Source: Aulostomus chinensis (taxonomy: Eukaryota; Chordata; Actinopteri; Syngnathiformes; Aulostomidae). From it: DNA of 64,000 nucleotides. The stretch's first letter is position 1, and every line of letters begins with the position of its first letter. The position numbers and the translations under genes were made by a program. This document shows, in pieces, positions 47,861 to 57,534 of the stretch. The DNA lies in assembly GCA_037954235.1 (NCBI GenBank), contig JBBMOA010000001.1, positions 16,753,480-16,817,479 on the forward strand. The letters are read 5' to 3'. A model generated the notes under the pieces. That model worked only from the letters and a program-made list of their open reading frames with translations, had not been told where the DNA came from and ran no database searches.

Positions 47861-48729
47861 GTGGGGCTTTGATTGGGAATTGTAAGAAAAATCACTGAAT
47901 GAACAACACAAACACAGACTGTGTCTGAAATTCCACACCTGCACTTGAAACCAGTGTGGAATCAATTGTATCCACTGTCAATCCTGATTCTGGAGAAATT
48001 TCTTTGTGTGTTTTGATGGACGCGAGCCAAGCAGAAATTTCCCACAATGAAATAGGGCGGCGTTTGGTCAGTGTTGAGCAGGCGTCAGTCTGACAATGAT
48101 GTCATATTATTGTGTCATCACTTGACCAGACCCAAAAGTAGGCTCAGGTATCAGTTTCTTCTCAATGCTAATGTCTGCTAGCTTAGTCTGCTACTTTGAT
48201 GGCTCTGCCTGCTCAAAGGTCCAGACCCCTGGATGTGGTGGTTCCTACCTGAACGTAGATTCTGTCAGCTCATGTTGTTAAATCAACTCACCAGGAACAC
48301 CAGTAGATTTCAATGGACTGACAATGAGTCTCATTGAATGGGTGTCTCGTCCAATGAGAAACAATCAGTCTCAGGTTGAAGCTCATCAATGAGGTCTTGT
48401 GGATCAGTGGCTTGCATGAATGAATGAGTTGGAAGACTTCTTGGAAATTAAAGAGGATTTAATACAATTAAGAAAACACTTAAGACAGAGTGATAATTCC
48501 AGCAGAGTAATTAAGGCCCATATTGAGTAGCAGGTATGAATTAGCCTGGATTTATCTGAGCTTCAAGTAGACGGCTAAGAGGCAGGTGGAAAGGTGTGTA
48601 GGATGAACGATGGTGACCTCCAACCAAATGAAGAGGACTGAGTGGAGGCTGACCAGCTCTACGGAGTCAGGCGGAGTTTGGCAGCGAGACAGGAGTCCAG
48701 GCCTGAATCGGTGAAAACCAACGTAACCG
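47861..48729. other. Non-coding stretch, nothing recognised
   Basis: No motif-bearing frames or RNA genes. It leads into the duplicated segment at 48730. Confidence 0.4.
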
Positions 48730-49255
48730 GCTTACGTTCTCAGCTGGATTCTCCCATCGATGTACGACGCCTCTCCAACGAACTGGTGGGAGGACGGCCT
48801 CCAAAGCCTCCACCTCGTCGACCGTGGCTCCCGCTGAGATTCGCTCGATGAAGAAGGGAAGCGCGTTGATTGGCTACCCTCTGGTCTCAGGCTGCTGGCT
48901 GCCTGGACTAAGCTGCTCTTCTCCAACACAAAGGTGGCTTCTCTCTCTTCAAGGCTCACAGGAGGTCAAGAGTGTAGCGACCGTGAGCCGAGATCGATGA
49001 TGAATTACAAAAATAGAAAATCAAAAAATAAATTAGAGGAATAGAAAAGAAAAGGGGGGGGGCGGACCAGCTGCTCTAGGAGCTCACACACAAAGGGCAG
49101 AAACAAGAAGCACTGAAGAGAGCGCCAGCAGTGGATGGTGCCACCACTGTTACAGTAAACTGGTCCGCCTCAGAGCAGTGACCTTTGACCTGTGAGGGGT
49201 TGTTGGCCAATCAGCACACTTTGCTGTCTTCAGTCCTTCTCAGATATCAACAAAT
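48730..49255. repeat. Copy 2 of the roughly 0.5-kb segment found inverted at 8838-9330
   Basis: Colinear on the plus strand with the reverse complement of 8838-9330. It includes TTCTCAGCTGGATTCTCCCA, the ACTGGTGGGAGGACGGCCT block, GGCGGACCAGCTGCT and GTGACCTTTGACCTGTGAGG, ending at TTCTCAGATATC. The copies are clearly diverged with indels, so the duplication or the two insertions are not recent. No coding frame is shared. Confidence 0.8.
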
Positions 49256-49404
49256 GAAGCTGGTTGAACAGACAGCAATCATCATCACTCAGAGACATCA
49301 CCTGGAGAGGAAGACTGCTCAGAGTTCTGACAATGACAGTGAAGAGACAAGGAGAGCTGGACAACCACAGACAGTGAAACATTCGGAACATCATGTTGAT
49401 ACAC

Positions 49405-49430
49405 GTGTGTGTGTGTGTGTGTGTGTGTGT
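49405..49430. repeat. (GT)13 microsatellite
   Basis: Thirteen uninterrupted GT dinucleotides. A run of about ten G follows at 49467. Confidence 0.93.
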
Positions 49431-49775
49431 CAGAATCGGAATCAGAATCTTTTATTTTCGTTGTAGGGGGGGGGGTACAGTGACAATAGTTAGAGCGCTC
49501 TTCCAGAGCCACCGTGCACCACAGAATGCAGATACAAAGAAAAGATAGAAAAGATAAAAGCAAGATAAAAGACACTGTTAGAACAGAGAGATCCATCAAC
49601 CCACCAACCAGAGGTGTGTCTGGTACAGATGTGGAATTATTGGCTCACACAATGTTGAGGCAACTGGAAGAAGACAAACAAAAAAGGCTGGTGTGATCCA
49701 GACCTTCATCAAAGATGGTCCTGGAGAACTGTTCAATGTGTCAGGACTTCTGTCCATTGTCTTCTGCTTATCCTG
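49431..49775. other. Non-coding stretch containing the first of two 83-bp direct repeats
   Basis: At about 49670-49752 (GAAGACAAACAAAAAAGGCT to GTGTCAGGACTTC) the sequence is repeated nearly exactly at about 50530-50612. No gene is visible. Confidence 0.5.
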
Positions 49776-49890
49776 TTCAGGGTCATGAGGGGGTGGAGCC
49801 TATCCCAGCAGCTTTTGGGCGACAGGCCGTGTTCACCCTGGACAGGTCACCAGTCCATCACAGGGCCAACACATCCACAGACAAACATTC
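49776..49890 (-). repeat. Fragment of a tRNA-headed dispersed fish repeat
   Basis: Contains GGAGCCTATCCCAGC, TTCACCCTGGACAGGTC and CCAGTCCATCACAGGG, the same string of words as the fuller copy at 51256-51592. The orientation is taken from that copy, where the tRNA-like head lies on the minus strand. Truncated at the head end. Confidence 0.7.
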
Positions 49891-50688
49891 CAAGCCAGAC
49901 TCAGGAGGATCTCTCCACCCTACAGACTGTAAAGGAACCATCAAAGATGGCAGTTGGAGTTCTGTGGATCTGTGCTGGATTCCTCATCCTCACGGACCAG
50001 AAGTCTGTCTGAAATACTGCACTGATTGATGATCTTTTCATGAATCTGGAAAAGCTTCTAAAATGAAAGGAAAACAATCCTATCTTCTTCATGTCTCAAG
50101 CCAAATCAAACCAAGAGTTCTTTTATCATATTTTTTTAACCGGACGTCTGCTTTGACTGGTTGGTTGCTGAAAGAGAGCAGGACAGGACAGACAGCAGAA
50201 GACAAATATAGAGAAGGAAAGACAAAAGACAGAGAGAAAGGAGGGAGAGAATGACAAAAAGATGGGAACAAGATGAGGGTGAAAGACAAGCAGAGAGAAA
50301 GACAGAGGGACAGGGGGATGGAAGACAGACACACAACCAACAACAGCAGCAGCAATAATAGTAAACTAGCTGCCAATGATAACATCTCCTGGTCGCTGAA
50401 GCAATCAACTTCATAATAGGAGGATTGAAGAGCCAGGAAATAAAATATTAGCACAATACTGATGTGAATGTTCGTGCAATACTGAGAACACTGATATGTA
50501 GACGACTAGTAGGGGCGGCACGGTGGTGCAAGAAGACAAACAAAAAAGGCTGGTGTGATTCAGACATCCATCAAAAATGGTCCTGGAGAACTGTTCAATG
50601 TGTCAGGACTTCAGAAGCTCCAATCTTCTCTAAGGTCCAGTGAGAGTGGAAGAGATTATAAATGAGAGAAGCAGGGCCCTCACTCAGA
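49891..50688. other. Non-coding stretch with a SINE-head stub and the second 83-bp direct repeat
   Basis: At 50512-50527 AGGGGCGGCACGGTGGTGCA matches the start of the tRNA-headed repeat seen elsewhere. It is joined directly to the second copy of the 83-bp repeat (50530-50612). The purine-rich part 50160-50330 (GAGA/GACAGA words) makes long open frames on the minus strand that I do not believe. Confidence 0.5.
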
Positions 50689-50761
50689 ACTGAACCAGCT
50701 CAGTTGGGAGAGCCTTAGACTGAAGATCTAAAGGTCCCTGGTCCGATCCCAGGTTTCAGCA
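50689..50761 (+). tRNA. tRNA-Phe (GAA)
   Basis: A 73-nt cloverleaf with A box AGCTCAGTTGGGAGAGC, anticodon arm TTAGACTGAAGATCTAA (anticodon GAA) and T arm CCTGG-TCCGATC-CCAGG. This follows vertebrate tRNA-Phe closely. The acceptor ACTGAAC/TTTCAGC has mismatches at the first and seventh pairs. There is no T4 run in the next 40 nt. Possibly functional, more likely a decaying copy. Confidence 0.8.
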
Positions 50762-51004
50762 GAGGAGCAGCATTGACTTTACTTTCCAGTGGAGGAACTG
50801 CAGACATGAAGGAAACTAACATCTTGTCCTGTGCATTCTTGTGACATTCAGGACATTTTTGGAGCCTTTTGTTGGATTTTGCCACAGAGAATCAGAGCCA
50901 ATCAAAAGCATGGTGGACTTCAACATGGAGGACTGAACAAGTCAAGAAAGCATCAGTTTGACCTTCACAGGTGTTTCTGTTCCTGTCTCAATGCTGTAGA
51001 AAGA

Positions 51005-51077
51005 GCCTGAGGAGCTCAGAGGGTAGAGCATCAGACTTTTAATCTGAGGGTCCAGGGTTCAAGTCCCTGTTCAGGTG
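51005..51077 (+). tRNA. tRNA-Lys (TTT)
   Basis: 73 nt with acceptor GCCTGAG/TTCAGGT, which pairs fully with wobbles. The anticodon arm is TCAGACTTTTAATCTGA (anticodon TTT) and the T arm CAGGG-TTCAAGT-CCCTG. All arms are intact. The D loop differs from the usual AGTCGGTA (here AGAGGGTA). No T-tract terminator is seen within 40 nt downstream. Confidence 0.88.
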
Positions 51078-51255
51078 CTGTGGAGGTTCCAGTGTTTGAC
51101 AACATGGTACTGGATGAAGTTCAGTGTTGAACAAACTGTCAACATTAAAAGTAGAAGTGTTCTTGTCTTGCCACTGTGAGACAGTCGCTAGAAAACTGAC
51201 CAACAATAATTTCATGTGGCATGCAATTAACAAAAGACCTACACTGATGGTCGAG

Positions 51256-51592
51256 GGGGGGGCTGGAGCCTATCCCAGCATCTACAGGCCAGAGGCGGGG
51301 TTCACCCTGGACAGGTCACCAGTCCATCACAGGGTCAGCATACAGAGACGAACAACCATTCACACTCACATTCATACCTACGGTCAATTTAGAGTGTCCA
51401 ATCAGCCTCGTCCCCAATTACATGTCTTTGGACAGTGGGAAGGAGCTGGAGTACCAGAGAGAACCCACGCATTCATGGGGAGAACATGCAGGCTCTACAC
51501 AGAAAGATTCCCCACCCGAGCCTGGACTCAAACCAGAACCTTCTTGCTGTGAGGCCACAGTGCTCACCACTGCACCATCATGCTGCCATGCT
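51256..51592 (-). mobile_element. tRNA-headed dispersed repeat (SINE-like), nearly full copy
   Basis: Read on the minus strand it begins GGCAGCATGATGGTGCAGTG, has TGAGCACTGTGGCCTCACAG and a B-box-like GGTTCTGGTTTGAGTCC, and continues with TCTCTCTGGTACTCCAGC, then the ATTCACACTC-type region and CACCCTGGACAGG. This word order is common across fish genomes. About 337 bp. Related fragments lie at 49776, 50512, 51786, 55261 and 59165. Confidence 0.75.
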
Positions 51593-51785
51593 CTCTTCTA
51601 CTTTCCTCAATTGTGTTTCTTTCATGTCCTCCTGAGATCAAAGACAGAATTCTAGCTATTGTCAAAGCCCTGATGACATCATCAGGAATTCTGACTTTGA
51701 TCTGGAGACTCTTGCTTTAATCTGAATTTGACCTGACTAATGTTTTAGTTTAGGTTGCATGATACCGACCACCTCATTTCTCCTG

Positions 51786-51830
51786 ATGGACTGGTGACCT
51801 GTCCAGGGTGAACCCTGCCTCTTGAACAAT
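51786..51830 (+). repeat. Short fragment of the tRNA-headed repeat, opposite orientation
   Basis: TGGACTGGTGACCTGTCCAG followed by GGTGAACCCTGCCTC is the reverse complement of the inner part of the copy at 51256-51592. It lies just before a poly-C tract. Confidence 0.65.
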
Positions 51831-51844
51831 GTCACCTGGGATCG

Positions 51845-51868
51845 CCCCCCCCCCCCCCCCCCCCCCCC
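51845..51868. repeat. Poly-C tract (24 C)
   Basis: An uninterrupted run of 24 C. Its length is likely unstable and may be misassembled. Confidence 0.95.
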
Positions 51869-51971
51869 ATGACCCCATACCCCCTTCCCTCATGTGACTC
51901 TTTCATGCGGGCCTCTCAAAACAAAAACATGGCCGCCGCTCCTGTCATTTTCGGAGGAAAGTGCCTTCTTC

Positions 51972-52274
51972 CAAGATAGTTTTGATTTAATAAAGCATTC
52001 TGATGACATTTCTAGAGAGAAATATGCATTTTGTTTTCATAATCTTTGCTCAGTTCTTGTGTTTAATCTTTGGTTTGTTCGTTATTACGGTGAATCTTTC
52101 ACCTCTCGGAAGAGAGTCGTTACAGTGTCACATTTCTACTGTTGCTATGTTGGTTGCTAAGGAAGCCATTACGGACGAGTGTCATTTCAAGATAGGTTTG
52201 ATTTTTAAAAAGCATTTTAAGGACATTTCTGGCGAGAAATATAAATTTTATTTCCATAATATTCGCTGTTCAAG
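51972..52274. repeat. Pair of diverged direct repeats, about 86 bp each, 216 bp apart
   Basis: CAAGATAG(T/G)TTTGATTT, then AAAGCATT, GACATTTCT, GAGAAATAT and TTCATAATnTTnGCT occur at 51972-52058 and again at 52188-52274 in the same order. The sequence between includes TTTCACCTCTCGGAAGAGAG. It looks like part of a dispersed non-coding repeat with internal duplication; I see no protein signal. Confidence 0.7.
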
Positions 52275-53727
52275 AAAGAATAATATGAAATGGATTTTAG
52301 TGCCCCAGGAATTACAAACATCTGCTTCCGTGGAAGTCGCCCCCCGTTCTTCTGTGAGAAAATCCGGTAGTTGTCGCTCACTCCGAGGGAAAAAAACAAA
52401 TATTTTTAATACTTCATCTTTTGATTAATAAGACAATCTACAAATTCATTTAATTTCTGGATGTTTATTCTACCTACGAAGTCCATTTGTCACCATTATA
52501 GATCGACCAATCAGCATTAAGAATATAAACAATGACTCAAACTAATGGCGGTCTGCTGACGTCACATCCGTCACAGAGGCTCACTCCTGCACTCAGAGGT
52601 GGCCTTTTAGTTCCATCACTTCACGCTGTATTTACAGATTTATGATTGAGGGGAACAAACCACTCTGATGTCTGGGTTCATCAAGGATATCATTAAAGAA
52701 ATCCTAACTATCTGGCCAGTTAAATTGATCCTAACTGTTCTTCAGATGTTGTGCTGGTAATGTCATGTAGTTTCTTTTCAAATGTAACTTTGTTGTTATG
52801 ATGTGTGTATTTTTACTGCTCCAACAAAGCTGTTCCTCTTCTGGGGAAATCAATCATTCAGGCAATCAATAACTGAGTGTCTCTGATGCTGTACTGTAGT
52901 ATTGCAATACAACAACACTCTGATCCTTCCTTTTCAAATGTTTTTATTGTGTTTCTCTCATCAGGTGTTCAAAATGATGACAATAAAAATCAATAATTGA
53001 TATTCAGCTTTGTTTCAACAATAATAACTGATCAGAAATGAGGCCTGATGGCTGCAATAGCAGCTTTGTGCTGTTCAGTGACTCCTGCTATAAAAAGGAG
53101 TCAAGGCCGTCTTAAAGATGTGAAAATGTTCCAAAGATCCTTCTTCATGTTGGTCCTGAACAAGATTGGTGTCAGGCCTTTTTTCAAAGGAGCTCCAAAA
53201 GGCTCACTTAACCCTTTGAGGCCTGGCTGAGACACGAGGCCTGTTGACCTTTGACCCTGTTGCTCTTTTGCTCTCATTGGCCTCTACAGTGGATACAGAC
53301 CTGAAACTTTATGAAATCCTAATCTGGTGGAATAATTCTCGAACCCCCTCCCAAACAGGAAGTGGCTTCAGGAAGGAGGTGGGGCTTCAAAGTTTTAAAT
53401 ATTGGTTTCTGGCAGAGGTGTGAGCTCCTCCCAGAAAGCTCATCTCATTTGGAGCAACTTTGACCAGTTATGATGCTTCATTTAAAGACTTTACTGGACT
53501 TTGCCACGCCCTTTACGGACAGCAGAAAGGACTTAGGGGGGTCAAACCACCACAGATGCGATCCTTCGAGGACAGAACAACACACTCAAATTTCAACTTC
53601 CTAGGTTCAAAGAGAAAAAACTATCCCCTTGTGAAACTGGGCAAAATCAGGGTCTGGGACTTCTGCACTCCGAGAGCCTTTTGGAGCAGAATTGAGGATC
53701 AAATCTGGGTTCTGGTGTTTGTACTTG
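52275..53727. other. Non-coding stretch, nothing recognised
   Basis: The frames here lack motifs. Text such as CCTTTGAGGCCTGGCTGAGA and the unusually long plain prose-like GC-balanced sequence from 53040 suggests a dispersed repeat, but I cannot name it. Confidence 0.35.
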
Positions 53728-54153
53728 GGCTACATCCACCAAACTTTACACACATAGTGTGATGCCCCAGAGTAGCATGTGCTGGGAATTTCAGCCATCT
53801 AGGTGCTAAGGGGCCCAAGCACGGTCCCGGGGCATCCACTAACCCTAAGGGGCTCCTCAAAGTCTGGCCCCTCTTCCCTGGTTTCATTTGAGCTGAAGCC
53901 ACCAAAAGTCACACCAATGGTTGATGTCAGTGAGAGGACTGATTCTGACATTTTCAGCCATCCAGAAGTTACAGAGCTGAAACACAAGACCCCAAAGCCC
54001 CTTCCATGTTTGTTGCCAGAGATATCGTAGTCATGACAGTGCACCTCCTTTATGAAGAAAAACAAAACAACTACTGCTTTGGGGCTTGTGTTCAGGGTTA
54101 TTATATTATATTATTATATTATATTATGTGTGTAAAGTTTGGTGGATGTAGCC
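53728..54153. repeat. 29-bp perfect inverted repeat enclosing 368 bp
   Basis: 53728-53756 (GGCTACATCCACCAAACTTT then ACACACATA) and 54125-54153 are exact reverse complements. The inner part holds a (TTATA)-rich run at 54098-54127 next to the right arm. There are no coding frames. Could be the ends of a small transposon or a fold-back of a longer dispersed repeat. Confidence 0.8.
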
Positions 54154-54404
54154 GGATGGGCCGGTGTGAGCAGGCATTTCAAAATATATATTTCTGGTAA
54201 AAACGCAGAAACAGCGGTTAGTTTGTTTTTGTGTTAAAATGAGAAACAGACCCATCCAGTTGTAGTGCCACCACTCAGCGGCCGCCTTGCAGTCAGAAGC
54301 CATGAAGAATGTTGCCCAGTAAGAGGAAGGAGAAAGGAGGAGCCGAAAAAGAGACACTCCCGAGAAGAAAAGCAGCCGAATTTCCAAAACTCGACGTGTT
54401 CTTC

Positions 54405-54673
54405 CAGGGCTGGACTGGGAAGAAGAGACGTCAGGTGTTGGAACGTGTAGTGGAAGAAGAAGGTCTCTGTGAGTAGTGAAAGAGTATCACTCTTTTAACA
54501 TGGTTACTGTCTTCCATGTAGAATACTGCACTTTATTTTAATTTTTGAAACTTCAAAATGTGCGCATACATCCTCTGGTATGGCGTGTGCTTACACATAT
54601 CGTGTAAATAACCATGGAGGGCTGCCAGGGATGAAAAATGCCAGGGCCATTTTTTGGTCCCAGTCCAGCCCTG
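54405..54673. mobile_element. Small hAT-like element with 14-bp terminal inverted repeats
   Basis: The left end CAGGGCTGGACTGG and the right end CCAGTCCAGCCCTG are perfect inverted repeats 269 bp apart, typical in look of fish hAT non-autonomous elements. Clean 8-bp target duplications are not seen (flanks TGTTCTTC and CTTCTTAA). It abuts the hAT transposase remnant, so it may be nested within, or be one end of, a larger element whose other end is at 55280-55293. Confidence 0.6.
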
Positions 54674-55080
54674 CTTCTTAACCTGCTCACGGTGTCCTGT
54701 CAGCTGTCTTCCCTCAAGGAGGTGGCCAGTCTTGCTCTGGAGCAGTTTCAAAAATAGGCCTCAGCACACTGCCTCTGTGCCATGCCTCTCTCATGCTCCT
54801 CTACTCTTTGGTGCACATGCCTCCAGTCTGTCAGGCCTCTAATGAAGACACTTGGATCACTGGGCTTGCTAAAAGCAGGGCAAACAAAACAAAACAAAGC
54901 ATGACGTTGACCACAATAAGTCAGCCATTTCCACGTCGTGTCCGTTCTAACGAAGAGCCTCTGGACAACAGGGTTTATGGAATCTTGTTGAGGATGAAAC
55001 TTTAAAAAATCAGTCCTCTGTGTGGAAGAAGGGCGACTAAAATAGTCTCCAACTGTCTGATCTGACTCCTCCACTTCCAT
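54674..55080 (-). pseudogene. hAT transposase remnant with TTF-type finger (ZMYM1-like)
   Basis: An open minus-strand frame (55080-54748, 110 residues) reads MEVEESDQTVGDYFSRPS at the start, then FHPQQDSINPVVQRLFVRTD, WLTYCGQRHALFCFVCPAFS and GLTDWRHVHQRVEEHERG. This is the TTF-type zinc-finger region of hAT proteins annotated in fish as zinc finger MYM-type 1-like. The metal-ligand His expected in ...AHRNCAEAYF is Gln here (MAQRQCAEAYF). After a frame change the next block continues (LLEGRQLTGHREQVKKQ, 54735-54674) and is then cut by the element at 54405-54673. The catalytic core is missing. A terminal-repeat copy (CCAGTCCAGCCCTG, 55280-55293) lies upstream. Confidence 0.8.
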
Positions 55081-55260
55081 TGCAACAGCATGGCTTGACT
55101 AAGAGAAAGAGAGAGAGCTGAGAGATTTCATTGGACGAGCCCAATGTCCTTCAAGAAAATCAACCAATGGGCCGCGTTTCGCGTCTCCGATACCGTTACG
55201 GTCGATTAAAAACTATACACTTTTGAAAAAAAAATTATGACAGTTATGGGCCGGCCAAAG

Positions 55261-55478
55261 ATGTGCATCGGCCAGGTGGCCAGTCCAGCCCTGGGTTCAC
55301 CCTTGATGGGTCACCAGTCCATCCCAGGACCAACACACACAGACAGACAACCATTCACACTCACAGTCATTTAGAGTGTCCAGGTAACCACTACCCTCTT
55401 GATGTCTTTGGACTGTGGGAGGAAGCTGGAGTACCAGAGAGAACCCACACAGAGACAGGGAGAACCTGCAGGAGGGGT
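55261..55478 (-). repeat. Fragment of the tRNA-headed dispersed repeat
   Basis: Contains GTCACCAGTCCATCCCAGG, CATTCACACTCACAGTCA, TCTTTGGACTGTGGGAGGAA and GGAGTACCAGAGAGAACCCA, in the same order as 51256-51592. The tRNA-like head is missing. Confidence 0.7.
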
Positions 55479-55483
55479 GGAGA

Positions 55484-55625
55484 TCGATGAGTCCTGGAGA
55501 CGTTCAATAATGTCCACAACTTTGGCACCAGGAAGACAGCAGGTGATAGCACCTGGGAGTTCAACAGACCTGATGATTGAACCACCAATCACAAGGATTT
55601 CAGCCTCCATTGTAAACAGAGAGTT
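55484..55625 (-). pseudogene. LINE ORF1 esterase-like fragment
   Basis: The minus strand reads ILVIGGSIIRSVELPGAITC then CLPGAKVVDIIERLQD. This resembles the start of the GDSL/SGNH esterase-like domain in ORF1 of CR1/L2 LINEs (typically VIGDSI.R.V ... CLPGA.V.DI). The GDS nucleophile motif is GGS here. The frame is only about 80 codons (55371-55610) and lacks the rest of the domain. Confidence 0.6.
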
Positions 55626-56412
55626 TAGATGAGAGAGAACCTGCTGTCAGCCTCACCAGTCAGGGCAGTGGCAGAGGCAGCAGAGTTGAATGAAGCAGGA
55701 CCACCTGGCAGGTCTCAGCTGGAGGTGATGACATCACTGGCCTCAGTCCTCACCAGTGCTCTGCCTAGCAACAGGGACGATGGGGAGAAACCAGTAGAAG
55801 CGCTCTGAGAGTTGGAGACAGCAGGAGAGAGACCACGACAGTGTCACCCATGGGAAACTGTTGGATCCACTCAGGACAGGCTGGACAGACACAGATCAAA
55901 GACAGAATTGATGATGATGTCATCAGGAGGCTTTGATAGTGTTTTTATTTGTACCTAGAATTCTGTCTTTGATCTCAGGAGGACATGAAAGAAACCCAAT
56001 TGAGGAAAGTAGAGGAGAACATTCAGCTTCATTAGAAACACTTGAACTGTAGAATTTGTTAGAAACAGTTTACAACACTGAGTGACAGGATTGAAGAGGG
56101 AAGAGTTTTGTATTTTCAGTTTAATTCTAACTTTAAACTGGGCATGAACATTTTTAGTCGTTCATATTCTAACATACAGAGGAAGTCATGACATTCCCTT
56201 TTTTTTAACCTGTCCTGTTCAGGAAATGGAAATTTAGCTGCTATGTTGAATCAGAAGAACCTTTTGAAGTCTACTTTTGCTTCAGTCAGAAAGTGGACTG
56301 TTGTTAACTCTCACAATGGTTGGTGATTGTGGAGGAAGACAGAATCCTTATGAACCTCTTTTTAACAGACACACATTTCTAAAGACACTGGTTCATTTTA
56401 TTTTTCTTCTTT
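55626..56412. other. Non-coding stretch; includes an inverted copy of 51592-51684
   Basis: At 55918-56017 the sequence is the reverse complement of 51592-51684 (CTTTCCTCAATTG, TTTCTTTCATGTCCTCCTGA, GATCAAAGACAGAATTCTAG), with an insertion of about 15 bp. No genes. Confidence 0.5.
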
Positions 56413-56484
56413 TAGCAGAGGATGGTTTTGATCCATCGACCTCTGGGTTATGGGCCCAGCAGGCTTCCTCTGCACCACTCTGCT
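56413..56484 (-). tRNA. Initiator tRNA-Met (CAT)
   Basis: The minus strand gives 72 nt beginning AGCAGAGTGG, with anticodon arm CTGGG-CCCATAA-CCCAG and ending CCATCCTCTGCTA, the hallmark initiator pattern (A1-U72 pair and three G-C pairs in the anticodon stem). Deviations are GTGC/GCCT in the D stem in place of GCGC/GCGT, and ATCAAAA for ATCGAAA in the T loop. The downstream sequence on this strand is A-rich, with no T terminator. Identity is clear, function uncertain. Confidence 0.85.
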
Positions 56485-57080
56485 CTACCATTGATGGTGC
56501 CAGGAGGCCTAAAAACACAAAACACCAATTCAATCCAGGACCTTGGATCCTAAACTGAAACTCCATCACACGGTGGCTCTGCTGGGGCTCCCACAGGTGA
56601 GTGAGGCTGAGCTCCAGTCTGCTCTGAGGAGGCAGCAGACATCTGCACCACTCAGAGGTTTGGTTGGTGGCTTTGACAAAATCCCAACAAACTAAAATCC
56701 TGTTGAAGCAGGAAGTTCTAGTTGAACTCTCATCCACGTCACATGACCAAGAAAACCTCCTCTTTCATTCAGACCAGAACAGACAAACATAGAAACATTG
56801 TTTCAGCTTCTGATCAAACAATAACAAGTTCTTGATTGTTTGTCATGTTCTATTAATCAGACTGATGATCTCTGGATGTTCTAGGAGGGGGGTCTGTTTC
56901 TGATGAAGCCTGTTTGGTCTGGGGGGGTTAAGATGGTGGGGCTGTTTCAGTTCTAGTGCTGAAGGCTTTCACCATGACAGTCAGACTCTCCTCTGTCCTT
57001 CATGGTCCCTCAAATGTGCAGTGTGGACCTCACACACTGAATTTAGCCTGAAAAGTCTTCATGAAAAGCAGTGACTCAGA
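56485..57080. other. Non-coding stretch, nothing recognised
   Basis: No frames with motifs. Ordinary spacer between tRNA genes. Confidence 0.4.
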
Positions 57081-57154
57081 GTCTCTGTGGCGCAATCGGT
57101 CAGCGCGCTCGGCTGTTAACCGAGAGGCTGGTGGTTCGAGCCCACCCAGGGACG
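57081..57154 (+). tRNA. tRNA-Asn (GTT)
   Basis: A 74-nt cloverleaf with acceptor GTCTCTG/CAGGGAC, A box TGGCGCAATCGGTCAGCGC, anticodon arm CTCGG-CTGTTAA-CCGAG (anticodon GTT) and T arm GGTGG-TTCGAGC-CCACC. All arms pair. It is the best preserved tRNA in the window, but has no T4 run within 40 nt downstream. Confidence 0.92.
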
Positions 57155-57534
57155 ATGAACAGGCTCTGCTGGTGCTTAGGAGTCGCTGTGTTAATGATCT
57201 GAATGTGGACGGACAGATTGACCCTCCACAGCAGACTCATGTGACAGATCTCTGGATGAGACGCTTCAGTCTTCAATTTAGTCGTCGTGTGTCATGCAGT
57301 GTTGAGGAGGCCTGCTGGCTGTGGGTAAAGTGGGGGCTCAGAGTTTGTGGAGTCGGCTCTGGAATGAAGGGGTTCACTGTTTGGTTCTCAGATGCTCCAG
57401 CTCAGGTTAGCGAGGTGGTGGAGAAACCAGTGAGAGCTCTGCCAGCTGGAGCCTCTTGGGTCCCGGGAGGCTTCACTCCTGGAAGTGGAAATGATGAGGA
57501 GTTTTAAAATCTGCTCCTCTTTCACGCTGACTTG
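57155..57534. other. Non-coding stretch between tRNA-Asn and the LINE remnant
   Basis: Open for a while in one frame through the tRNA (57061-57507), but without motifs. It may be the far upstream part of the same LINE. Confidence 0.35.

Noticed and set aside
50089..50454. Long Leu/Ser-rich minus-strand frames
   Set aside because: They arise from purine-rich GACAGA/GAGA sequence on the plus strand and look like low-complexity translation.
54748..55080. Intact host ZMYM1-like gene
   Set aside because: Only the N-terminal finger region is open, a ligand His is lost, the next block is in another frame and the catalytic region is absent.
57061..57507. A 148-codon plus-strand frame running through tRNA-Asn
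   Set aside because: It contains the tRNA gene itself and has no protein motif.
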